Part shown: positions 1-5,246 of the stretch, one piece after another
Layout: the number at the start of each line of letters is the position of its first letter
How positions within the stretch are numbered: position 1 is the stretch's first letter
Assembly: GCA_905235765.1 (NCBI GenBank)
Contig: CAJOMM010000014.1
Location: 1-16,310, forward strand
DNA: 16,310 bases
Origin: an uncultured Clostridia bacterium
GTDB taxonomy: Bacteria; Bacillota; Clostridia; Christensenellales; Borkfalkiaceae
Direction: 5' to 3'
Made by a program: the position numbers and the translations under genes
Notes under the pieces: generated by a model
Seen by the model: the letters and a program-made list of their open reading frames with translations, nothing else
What the model was told of the DNA's origin: nothing
Databases searched by the model: none

Positions 1-7
1 TTTTTAT

Positions 8-36
8 ATTTTACCACTTTTTATTCCCGTTTGCAA
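8..36 (-). promoter_or_regulatory. Leftward sigma-A-type promoter leaving the window
   Basis: On the minus strand there is a TTGCAA -35 box (31-36), a 17-nt spacer and a TAAAAT -10 box (8-13). It begins about 30 bp beyond the comEC stop codon and points out of the window, so it probably starts a separate transcript for the gene to the left. In Firmicutes holA and rpsT often follow comEC, but that gene is not visible here. The box match and ideal spacing are seen directly; activity is inferred. Confidence 0.5.
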
Positions 37-66
37 CAATAAACACGCGACTTAACGAAAATTCGG

Positions 67-2208
67 TCAATTACAACAAACGGTCAGGTTCCCTTTAAGT
101 ACCGTGTTATCAAAATCTCCGGTCTTAATATAAGTAATTATTTCTCTCGGCGAATAGGCAGCGTAAATATATTCCGCCTTATCGTAACATATTACTATAT
201 CCGGAGTTGCAGAAACGGAAAACGTATCTTCCGCAAGTTCGGAATATACGGCGACAGCCGTGCTGTCTGTGTCAAGTATAAAACATTTTCCGTCGTTTTC
301 CACCCGGCACTTCGCGCCGCAAAAATTCATACCGAATCCGTCGCTTATATAATACAACCTCACATCCTTAAAGAGTATGCTTATAAGGTTCTTTTGGGAA
401 AAATCTTCCTCCCCGTAACAGTATACGTCCTTAACGGCAAAAAGGTCGTAAAACTTACTTACGGCAACTTGAATATCGACGTTTTTGTCAAGATTAAGTA
501 TCAAAATTTTCGCTTCTTTTATGCCGTCTCTTTCAACAACCTTTTTAAGTCTCGAAAGCGAAAAAGAATATTCCATTTTGCTGACAACCAAAAGATTTTC
601 GTCGTTTTTTCTTATCATAGAAGCGCAAAAACTTCCGGTTCCCACCGCCGTTATCTTGTATTTCTCGTTATACGACACCGTTTTAACGGTAACGCCTACG
701 GCGACTATCGCCGCAAGCAGTAAACAAACTATTAATTTAACGCGCCTTTTTAAGTTGAAAAGCCCTCCGAATACAGGAATTATAAGATAGTAAAAGACGG
801 AAAATCCACCGAAAGTAAAACCGCAGACAAGGAATATTTCGTAATCGAAAAACGTTATCGCATAACGAAGCGCGGTAAGTATAACGTCCGGTAAAAACAA
901 GAATACCCTCGCCGCGCCGATCATTGCGAATACTGTACAAACGAAAAGAAATACGAATATAAATCCGATAATCGGAATAAGCAGCATATTTACAAAAACC
1001 GCTATTAAGGAAAAATTGCCGAAAAAGAACAAACAAATGGGGATGCCGGCAACTTGCGCGCTTATACAAGCCGCTAAAACGGAGCAAATCTTTTCCGAAA
1101 GAAATCTGAAAATTTTCTTCAGAATACCCGAAAGGACGGGCGCCGCCACGCTCAAACTTATAACCACTGAAAAGGAAAGCAGAAATCCCGGACAGAATAA
1201 CTGCGCCGGAGAAATTGCCAAAATTATTATCGCTGCAAGAGAAATAGAAGACAACCCGTCGTATCGCTTGCCGACGATAGGCGCAAAACCCAAAACGGAA
1301 AACATTATCGCCGCACGCAAAGAGGAAGAGGTAAACCCACATACGCCCGAATAGATGAAACACAATAGAAGCGTTATCGCAGATAAATATCTGTTAACTC
1401 GCAGCTTTTTGAGAATAAATGCAACCGCAGCAGCCAAAAATCCGACGTGTAGTCCGGAAACTGCAAAAATATGCGCCACGCCGGCACTTCTGAAAGACTC
1501 GATAACGTCTTCAGTCATATAATCGGAATTTCCTGTCAAAAGCGCATAACCTATGGCAAACTCGTTTCCGGACAGTCCTTTCTTAAGAGCGTCGTAAAAA
1601 GAAAGATTTATCCTCTCGAAAAAGTCAGGCGAATTGTCTTTTATTTCGATATTACCGGAGAACACGGAAGCAGAATATTTTATTTTCTCCGCGACCGCAG
1701 AAGCGGAAAATTTCCCGTCGTAAAACAAATCTCTGTCATTTATTACTGCGGAAAAGGTTATTTTATCGCCTATTCTGAGACCTGAATAACCGTTTACGCT
1801 CAAAGAGATACAGTATTTCGTTGTACCCGACAGCGCGCCGCTGAAACGGACGTCTTTTATAACGGCGTATTCTCCGCCGTTATTATCTTTCACCTCTTTT
1901 ACCTTGCCTGAAATTTCAAGGTAATGTCCGCTTAAATTTGCGTTTTCATAAGACCGCGTTTCGGCGTAAAATCTAAAACCGCCCAAGGCAAGCACCAATA
2001 AAAACGCCAACGTAACGGCAAGTTTTGCCTTTCTTGAAAATTTAGACGTTGAAAAATACAAAAATAAAACGAGTACCGCGACGGATATTACCCCCACCGC
2101 GGCGCTGATAACGTAATCAGATATTATTGCAGCGTAAACGGAAATTATCCCGAGAATAAAAGCTATGGCTGCAACCAATACAGGGCGAAAATTAACGAAT
2201 TTTTTCAT
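67..2208 (-). CDS. comEC: ComEC/Rec2 family DNA-uptake channel protein
   Basis: ComEC forms the inner-membrane channel that carries single-stranded DNA into the cell during transformation. The 713-residue protein starts with membrane segments (about 8-50 and 62-80), followed by a soluble OB-fold-like stretch (about 90-190). The hallmark competence-domain motif GVAHIFAVSGLHVG lies at 243-256, and a series of hydrophobic helices runs to about 510. The C-terminal 200 residues occupy the place of the metallo-beta-lactamase-like domain but show no HxHxDH metal motif. No Shine-Dalgarno site is evident before the ATG, but a good promoter lies about 30 bp upstream. No other competence genes (comEA, comF) are in the window, so a working uptake system is not implied. 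Family assignment is firm; transport activity is inferred. Confidence 0.93.
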   Translation of the reverse strand: MKKFVNFRPVLVAAIAFILGIISVYAAIISDYVISAAVGVISVAVLVLFLYFSTSKFSRKAKLAVTLAFLLVLALGGFRFYAETRSYENANLSGHYLEISGKVKEVKDNNGGEYAVIKDVRFSGALSGTTKYCISLSVNGYSGLRIGDKITFSAVINDRDLFYDGKFSASAVAEKIKYSASVFSGNIEIKDNSPDFFERINLSFYDALKKGLSGNEFAIGYALLTGNSDYMTEDVIESFRSAGVAHIFAVSGLHVGFLAAAVAFILKKLRVNRYLSAITLLLCFIYSGVCGFTSSSLRAAIMFSVLGFAPIVGKRYDGLSSISLAAIIILAISPAQLFCPGFLLSFSVVISLSVAAPVLSGILKKIFRFLSEKICSVLAACISAQVAGIPICLFFFGNFSLIAVFVNMLLIPIIGFIFVFLFVCTVFAMIGAARVFLFLPDVILTALRYAITFFDYEIFLVCGFTFGGFSVFYYLIIPVFGGLFNLKRRVKLIVCLLLAAIVAVGVTVKTVSYNEKYKITAVGTGSFCASMIRKNDENLLVVSKMEYSFSLSRLKKVVERDGIKEAKILILNLDKNVDIQVAVSKFYDLFAVKDVYCYGEEDFSQKNLISILFKDVRLYYISDGFGMNFCGAKCRVENDGKCFILDTDSTAVAVYSELAEDTFSVSATPDIVICYDKAEYIYAAYSPREIITYIKTGDFDNTVLKGNLTVCCN

Positions 2209-2239
2209 TTGTTAAATTTTTATAAAGTTTTTCACATAA

Positions 2240-2268
2240 AATATAAAGCAAAACGCAGTAAAAGTCAA
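2240..2268 (-). promoter_or_regulatory. comEC promoter
   Basis: The minus strand reads TTGACT (2263-2268), a 17-nt spacer, then TATATT (2240-2245). This would start RNA about 25 nt before the comEC ATG. It sits back to back with the promoter of the structured RNA: the two -35 boxes are only 9 bp apart, so the polymerases could interfere with each other. Confidence 0.6.
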
Positions 2269-2277
2269 ATCAAAGTA

Positions 2278-2306
2278 TTGCAAAATCCGAAAGAATTTGC
2301 TACAAT
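2278..2306 (+). promoter_or_regulatory. Promoter of the 6S-like RNA
   Basis: TTGCAA (2278-2283), a 17-nt spacer and TACAAT (2301-2306), preceded by an extended -10 element (TGC at 2299-2300 plus flanking base). The expected start is A2313 or A2314, which is exactly where the end-to-end helix of the downstream RNA begins. This agreement supports both the promoter and the RNA call. Confidence 0.65.
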
Positions 2307-2312
2307 TAAATT

Positions 2313-2512
2313 AACCTGCATGGCACGATAGGAAAGGTCAAAAAAATCCACAAATGAATAATCAGAAATCGCCGTCTTATTGCGGCGCGGTGCTCTTGGT
2401 TTGTTAATTCGCAACCGTTAATAAAGAGATGTCAAAAGCAATAAGCGCGATATTCGCCCGTTGAAAAATCGGGTTATTATTTCTTTTCCGTCGACCTACG
2501 CGGGGTTTTTTT
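2313..2512 (+). ncRNA. Structured ~200-nt RNA, candidate 6S RNA (ssrS-like)
   Basis: No protein is plausible here, but the sequence has its own strong promoter and ends in a T-rich tract (2506-2519). Its two ends pair in a long irregular helix: AACCTGC (2313-2319) with GCGGGGTT (2500-2507), allowing one bulge, then CGA with TCG (2326-2328/2491-2493), then GGAAAGG (2331-2337) with CTTTTCC (2483-2489), then GAATAAT (2356-2362) with ATTATTT (2476-2482). The middle contains hairpins CGCCG/CGGCG (2370-2387) and CTCTT/AAGAG (2393-2428), and CCCG/CGGG near 2457-2473. A 200-nt rod closed end to end with a bulged centre is the shape of 6S RNA, which binds RNA polymerase holoenzyme. Pairings are worked out by eye; the 6S identity is inference, and another regulatory RNA is possible. 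Confidence 0.45.
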
Positions 2513-2526
2513 ATTTTTATTCAAAA

Positions 2527-2555
2527 TTACTTGCAAAAAATTATTATGATAGAAT
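2527..2555 (+). promoter_or_regulatory. Possible promoter of the tRNA-Glu repeat array
   Basis: A TAGAAT -10 box (2550-2555) is preceded by TGA, giving an extended -10. The -35 hexamer at the right distance (TTACTT, 2527-2532) is poor; a TTGCAA at 2531 is only 13 nt away. Transcription would begin about 10 nt before the first repeat unit, so the intact tRNA would be made only after passing through both repeat units. Confidence 0.35.
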
Positions 2556-2570
2556 AACTCTTGCTAACAT

Positions 2571-2715
2571 ACGGCCTCATGGTCAAGGGTTTTGTGCGCC
2601 GCCCTCTCAAGGCGGAATCCGGAGTTCGGTCGTAGCGCAAGCAAAGATCATCGTAGCAAATTTATTTGCGGAGATGCTTCTCCGTGGGCACGGAGAATAT
2701 TTAACAATTTAATAT
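2571..2715 (+). repeat. tRNA-Glu-derived tandem repeat, unit 1 (145 bp)
   Basis: The unit opens with a copy of the first 56 nt of the downstream tRNA-Glu(CTC) plus 2 bp of its 5' flank. The acceptor 5' strand, the anticodon arm with its CTCTCAA loop and the T-stem 5' strand are unchanged, but six substitutions are packed into a 9-nt D-arm segment. The T-loop then runs into unrelated sequence, so no complete tRNA can form. Three hairpins follow: GCAAAT/ATTTGC (2656-2669), CGGAGA/TCTCCG (2669-2684) and TTCTCCGTG/CACGGAGAA (2678-2697). The last two share bases and cannot coexist. Short reading frames across the unit look spurious. Confidence 0.85.
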
Positions 2716-2860
2716 ACGGCCTCATGGTCAAGGGTTTTGTGCGCCGCCCTCTCAAGGCGGAATCCGGAGTTCGGTCGTAGCGCAAGCAAAGACCATCGTA
2801 GCAAATTTATTTGCGGAGATGCTTCTCCGTGGGCACGGAGAATATTTAACAATTTAATAT
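2716..2860 (+). repeat. tRNA-Glu-derived tandem repeat, unit 2 (145 bp)
   Basis: This unit follows unit 1 without a gap and differs from it at one position (T2648 versus C2793), so the duplication is recent or the copies are being homogenised. It carries the same altered D-arm, intact anticodon arm and 3' hairpins (terminal hairpin at 2823-2842). The intact tRNA gene begins at exactly the same phase (2861), giving a strict 145-bp period across all three copies. Confidence 0.85.
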
Positions 2861-2862
2861 AC

Positions 2863-2937
2863 GGCCTCATGGTCAAGCGGTTAAGACGCCGCCCTCTCAA
2901 GGCGGAATCCGGAGTTCGATTCTCCGTGGGGCTACCA
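2863..2937 (+). tRNA. tRNA-Glu (anticodon CTC)
   Basis: A full cloverleaf can be drawn. The acceptor stem is GGCCTCA with TGGGGCT, the D-arm GTC/GAC, the anticodon stem CCGCC/GGCGG with loop CTCTCAA (anticodon CUC, Glu codon GAG), and the T-arm CGGAG/CTCCG with loop TTCGATT. The discriminator is A and the CCA end is encoded. The sequence closely resembles Firmicutes tRNA-Glu. One oddity is a G1-U72 wobble at the end of the acceptor stem, and G68 pairs with U5. It is the only intact copy of the three in-phase tRNA-like units here. It is probably transcribed from the promoter ahead of the array, since no good promoter is seen directly before it. Confidence 0.93.
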
Positions 2938-2939
2938 AA

Positions 2940-2971
2940 ACAACCGCCACCCTCTTCAGGGTGGCGGTTGT
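2940..2971. terminator. Strong hairpin terminating tRNA-Glu and, from the other side, the XRE operon
   Basis: A perfect 14-bp stem (2940-2953 with 2958-2971) closes a CTTC loop three bases after the tRNA CCA. The plus-strand tail is weak (TAATTTA) and the minus-strand tail is TTTT. It most likely serves as a two-way terminator between the tRNA and the converging regulator gene. Confidence 0.75.
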
Positions 2972-3024
2972 AATTTACCGGAAACTATAATGACCGGCTT
3001 TTCAAATTATATAAAGTATTGCTG

Positions 3025-3228
3025 TTAAAAATAAAATAATTCTTCAAAACTGCAATCCAATGCATAAGCAAGCAAAAGTGCTAATTTTGCGGTTGGATTA
3101 AAAACGCCCTTTTCTATAGCGATGATTGTCTGTCTTGTCGTACCAACTTTTTCCGCAAGTTCTTGTTGTGATAACTTTGATTTTAACCTATATTCTTTTA
3201 ATCTATTATGTAACACCAAACTATTCAT
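3025..3228 (-). CDS. Small XRE/Cro-CI family transcriptional regulator
   Basis: A 67-residue DNA-binding protein consisting of almost nothing but a Cro/CI helix-turn-helix. The helices lie in residues 6-60, with the recognition region around LSQQELAEKVGTTRQTI (19-35) and the family-typical IEKG (38-41) followed by NPT. There is no second domain. Its ATG directly follows the TAG stop of the upstream membrane-protein gene (TAGATG), so translation is probably coupled. The likely targets are the two palindromes at the promoter of this operon, giving autoregulation. That link is inference from position; the HTH family itself is clear. Confidence 0.9.
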   Translation of the reverse strand: MNSLVLHNRLKEYRLKSKLSQQELAEKVGTTRQTIIAIEKGVFNPTAKLALLLAYALDCSFEELFYF

Positions 3229-3561
3229 CTATAAAATACCTACACTGAATAAAATATAAAAAACCAAGCAGGCAACAAATGCTAAACCGTGTAAGACAGA
3301 ACCAATTAAAACCTGCCAAGGTCGGCGCGCTAAGCAAAATTGAAATGTGTATTGCAAAGACGCCCAACCATAGCAAATCATTCCAATCGCGAAGCCACCG
3401 GTCCAATGTCTTTGAGCGCATTCAGCAAATACAAGGATGGTGGCAATTATGCCGGTAATAATTAGAGAAATCCATAATCCTTTATTCACTTCATTTTTTT
3501 CAAACTCGCCCACGATTGCCTTTTTTGAGTTCGCTTTTTGTAATGCTTCATTTTTTTCCAT
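3229..3561 (-). CDS. Small three-TM membrane protein, DUF6442-like
   Basis: A 110-residue protein with a charged N-terminal tail of about 28 residues and three hydrophobic segments (about 30-47, 54-74 and 84-108). It resembles the small uncharacterised membrane proteins (DUF6442-like) that are often encoded with a short XRE regulator; the family assignment is from memory. The start is the ATG at 3561, because GGAGG (3567-3571) lies five bases upstream; an in-frame TTG four codons earlier overlaps that Shine-Dalgarno site and is unlikely. It has no visible enzymatic motif. Pairing with the regulator and a TTGACA promoter suggests a tightly controlled stress or envelope function, but no function can be assigned. 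Confidence 0.75.
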   Translation of the reverse strand: MEKNEALQKANSKKAIVGEFEKNEVNKGLWISLIITGIIATILVFAECAQRHWTGGFAIGMICYGWASLQYTFQFCLARRPWQVLIGSVLHGLAFVACLVFYILFSVGIL

Positions 3562-3582
3562 AAATACCTCCAAAATATTATA

Positions 3583-3600
3583 TGTAAAGTTTTCTTAACA
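3583..3600. promoter_or_regulatory. Putative XRE operator 2 (promoter-downstream palindrome)
   Basis: An 18-bp near-palindrome, TGTAAAG-TTTT-CTTAACA, between the -10 box and the Shine-Dalgarno site of the membrane-protein gene. Seen from the minus strand it fits TGTNAAGAAAACTTNACA, the same pattern as the palindrome 46 bp upstream. It is the presumed binding site of the 67-residue XRE protein; a repressor here would block RNA polymerase clearance. Confidence 0.55.
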
Positions 3601-3605
3601 TTTTT

Positions 3606-3634
3606 ATAATAACACACAATTTTAACAATGTCAA
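3606..3634 (-). promoter_or_regulatory. Promoter of the membrane protein/XRE operon
   Basis: A consensus TTGACA -35 box (3629-3634 on the minus strand), a 17-nt spacer and TATTAT -10 box (3606-3611). It is the best -35 match in the window and lies inside one of the two palindromic operators, as expected for a repressible promoter. Confidence 0.7.
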
Positions 3635-3646
3635 GTTTTCTTTACA
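3629..3646. promoter_or_regulatory. Putative XRE operator 1 (overlaps the -35 box)
   Basis: An 18-bp near-palindrome, TGTCAAG-TTTT-CTTTACA, whose left arm contains the -35 hexamer of the operon promoter on the minus strand. It shares the spacer and both arm cores with the second palindrome at 3583-3600. Occupancy would occlude RNA polymerase. The 309 bases between the membrane-protein start and the rubrerythrin stop hold these operators, the promoter and the rubrerythrin terminator, with no credible gene. Confidence 0.58.
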
Positions 3647-3782
3647 ATATTTTTTGAGAATTTATTAAAATATAACCCACATATCACAAAACTCACTATT
3701 TTTTCACAAAAGTAAATATCTACCCGAAAATCCGATGGATTTGCCTTGAAACACTCTTCGCAAGCATAATTATGACGAAAAA

Positions 3783-3814
3783 AACGGTCGGATATGAATT
3801 TAAATCCGACCGTT
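3783..3814 (-). terminator. Rubrerythrin terminator
   Basis: An 11-bp perfect stem (3783-3793 with 3804-3814) and 10-nt loop, followed on the minus strand by a run of U residues. It is about 57 bp past the rubrerythrin stop. The plus strand also has a short T-run, so it may act both ways. Confidence 0.8.
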
Positions 3815-3870
3815 CCGTTTTTAAGTACCATAGCGCGAAACCCACTTTTTCAAGTAAGGCTGATGCGATT

Positions 3871-4413
3871 TTATTTACCGAAATATCTGTTAAGCAAACC
3901 TAAAAACGCTTTGCCGTGGCGGGCTTCGTCGCGCGCCATTTCGTGAACCGTGTCGTGGATTGCGTCAAGATTCAAAGCTTTTGCCTTTTTAGCTAATTCG
4001 GTCTTGCCCATGGTCGCACCGTTTTCGGCGTCTACTCTCATCTTGAGATTCTTTTCGGTGGAATCGGTAACGACTTCGCCCAAAAGTTCTGCAAACTTTG
4101 CAGCGTGCTCCGCCTCTTCGAAAGCCGCTTTTTCATAGTATGCGCCTACTTCGGGATATCCTTCTCTGTACGCTACGCGCGCCATCGCCAGATACATCCC
4201 GACTTCGGAACATTCTCCGTTAAAGTTTTGACGAAGTCCTTCAACGATTTCAGGATCTACGCCTTTAGCTATACCGACGACGTGTTCAGCCGCCCAAGAC
4301 AATTCCGATTGTACCGTGAATTTTGCACCCGGACATTTACAAATCGGGCAAGCCTCCGGAGGATTATCCCCTTCGTGAACGTATCCGCAGATCGGACATA
4401 CATATTTTTTCAT
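3871..4413 (-). CDS. rbr: Reverse-type rubrerythrin (NADH/rubredoxin-linked peroxidase)
   Basis: A cytosolic non-haem iron protein that reduces hydrogen peroxide, and often oxygen, in anaerobes. The 180 residues have reversed domain order: an N-terminal rubredoxin-like [Fe(SCys)4] site (C6, C9, C22, C25) followed by a ferritin-like four-helix domain. Likely di-iron ligands are E67, E100/H103 (EEAEH), E130 and E163/H166 (EARH). The classical rubrerythrin has rubredoxin at the C-terminus; this layout matches the 'reverse rubrerythrin' of clostridia. The ATG is supported by GGAG eight bases upstream. It lies 47 bp after nagB with no terminator between, so it may be read from the nagB promoter, and it ends in a strong terminator. 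It points to an anaerobic host exposed to oxygen. Confidence 0.93.
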   Translation of the reverse strand: MKKYVCPICGYVHEGDNPPEACPICKCPGAKFTVQSELSWAAEHVVGIAKGVDPEIVEGLRQNFNGECSEVGMYLAMARVAYREGYPEVGAYYEKAAFEEAEHAAKFAELLGEVVTDSTEKNLKMRVDAENGATMGKTELAKKAKALNLDAIHDTVHEMARDEARHGKAFLGLLNRYFGK

Positions 4414-4460
4414 AAAATTAACTCCTTTTTATTTTTTTTCGCTATCTGAAATTAAAAAAC

Positions 4461-5177
4461 TTATTTTATCAATTCAGCCGCGGCCTCGTCGCAAATAAGA
4501 ACGCAGTCGTTGTGCTTTTGAAGTATGCTCGCCGGAACCTGCTCGGTGATTTCGCCTTTAACGAGCCCGTAAACGGCTTTCGCCTTGTTTTTTCCGCTGA
4601 CCAGAATAACGTTTTTCTTCGCGTTCATAATGTTTTTAAGCCCCATCGTAAACGCTCTCTTCGGAACTTCGTCTATGCTTTTAAATAATCTTGAATTATC
4701 TTTTATAGTGCTTTCGGTAAGCGCGACCGTGTGAGTTACGCTATCGAAAGAAGTTCCCGGTTCGTTGAACGCAATATGGCCGTTGGAACCTATTCCGAGA
4801 ATCTGAACGTCTTGTCTGAGCTTGTCCAAAAGGGCGTTGTATCTCGCGCATTCGTCCTCCGCCTTGCCGTTTTCGATATAAGTATTTTCGAGTTTTATAT
4901 CGAGACCGTTGAAAAGGTTTTTACGCATGAAATAAACGTAACTTTGATCGGAAGAACAATCGAGACCGGCGTACTCGTCGAGGTTAACCGCGCGCACGTC
5001 TTTATAACTCGTCCCGTTTTTTTTGTGATCTTCAATCATTTTCGAATATAAACCGAGAGGCGTAGTTCCCGTTGCGAGTCCAAGCACTGCCGACGGATTT
5101 TTTCTGACTTCCGAAATAACGATTTCCGCCGCCTTATCGCTCATTTCTTCATAATCTTTGCAAATTATAACTTTCAT
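4461..5177 (-). CDS. nagB: Glucosamine-6-phosphate deaminase
   Basis: NagB converts glucosamine-6-phosphate to fructose-6-phosphate and ammonia, feeding amino sugars from cell-wall or host glycans into glycolysis. The 238-residue length matches the short Bacillus-type enzyme. Visible motifs are the phosphate-binding GLATGTTP (33-40), the catalytic base region NLDEY (D67) and GIGSNGHIAFNEP (128-140), with H134 and E139. The E. coli second aspartate is N132 here, which is usual in this subgroup. It has its own promoter in the nadE-nagB gap. No nagA or glmS-type riboswitch is visible nearby, so the classical nag operon is not assembled here. The Shine-Dalgarno site (AAGAG) is weak. Confidence 0.96.
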   Translation of the reverse strand: MKVIICKDYEEMSDKAAEIVISEVRKNPSAVLGLATGTTPLGLYSKMIEDHKKNGTSYKDVRAVNLDEYAGLDCSSDQSYVYFMRKNLFNGLDIKLENTYIENGKAEDECARYNALLDKLRQDVQILGIGSNGHIAFNEPGTSFDSVTHTVALTESTIKDNSRLFKSIDEVPKRAFTMGLKNIMNAKKNVILVSGKNKAKAVYGLVKGEITEQVPASILQKHNDCVLICDEAAAELIK

Positions 5178-5212
5178 AACGTTCTCTTGGTATTTCTCTT
5201 TTGATTTACTTT

Positions 5213-5242
5213 ATTATATAAAATTAACGGCGCGTTCGTCAA
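5213..5242 (-). promoter_or_regulatory. nagB promoter
   Basis: TTGACG (5237-5242), an 18-nt spacer and a perfect TATAAT (5213-5218) on the minus strand. It lies between the nadE stop and nagB, so nagB and probably rubrerythrin can be expressed independently of nadE. No terminator separates nadE from it. Confidence 0.68.
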
Positions 5243-5246
5243 GTAA

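Noticed and set aside
737..1363. 208-residue minus-strand reading frame within comEC
   Set aside because: It lies in an alternate frame of the comEC membrane region, with no independent start signals.
2571..2918. CRISPR array
   Set aside because: The repeat unit is 145 bp with no unique spacers and derives from tRNA-Glu; no cas genes are present.
2461..2973. Several short reading frames on both strands with repeated peptides such as RRPLKAESGVR
   Set aside because: They translate the tandem tRNA-derived repeats and the tRNA itself in different frames, lack ribosome sites, and their similarity simply follows the DNA repeat.
3631..3831. 66-residue minus-strand reading frame
   Set aside because: It runs across the rubrerythrin terminator hairpin and into the XRE promoter and operator, has no Shine-Dalgarno site, and resembles no family I know.
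5178..5246. glmS-type or other riboswitch before nagB
   Set aside because: The gap is under 70 bases, mostly taken up by the promoter, with no conserved riboswitch core.
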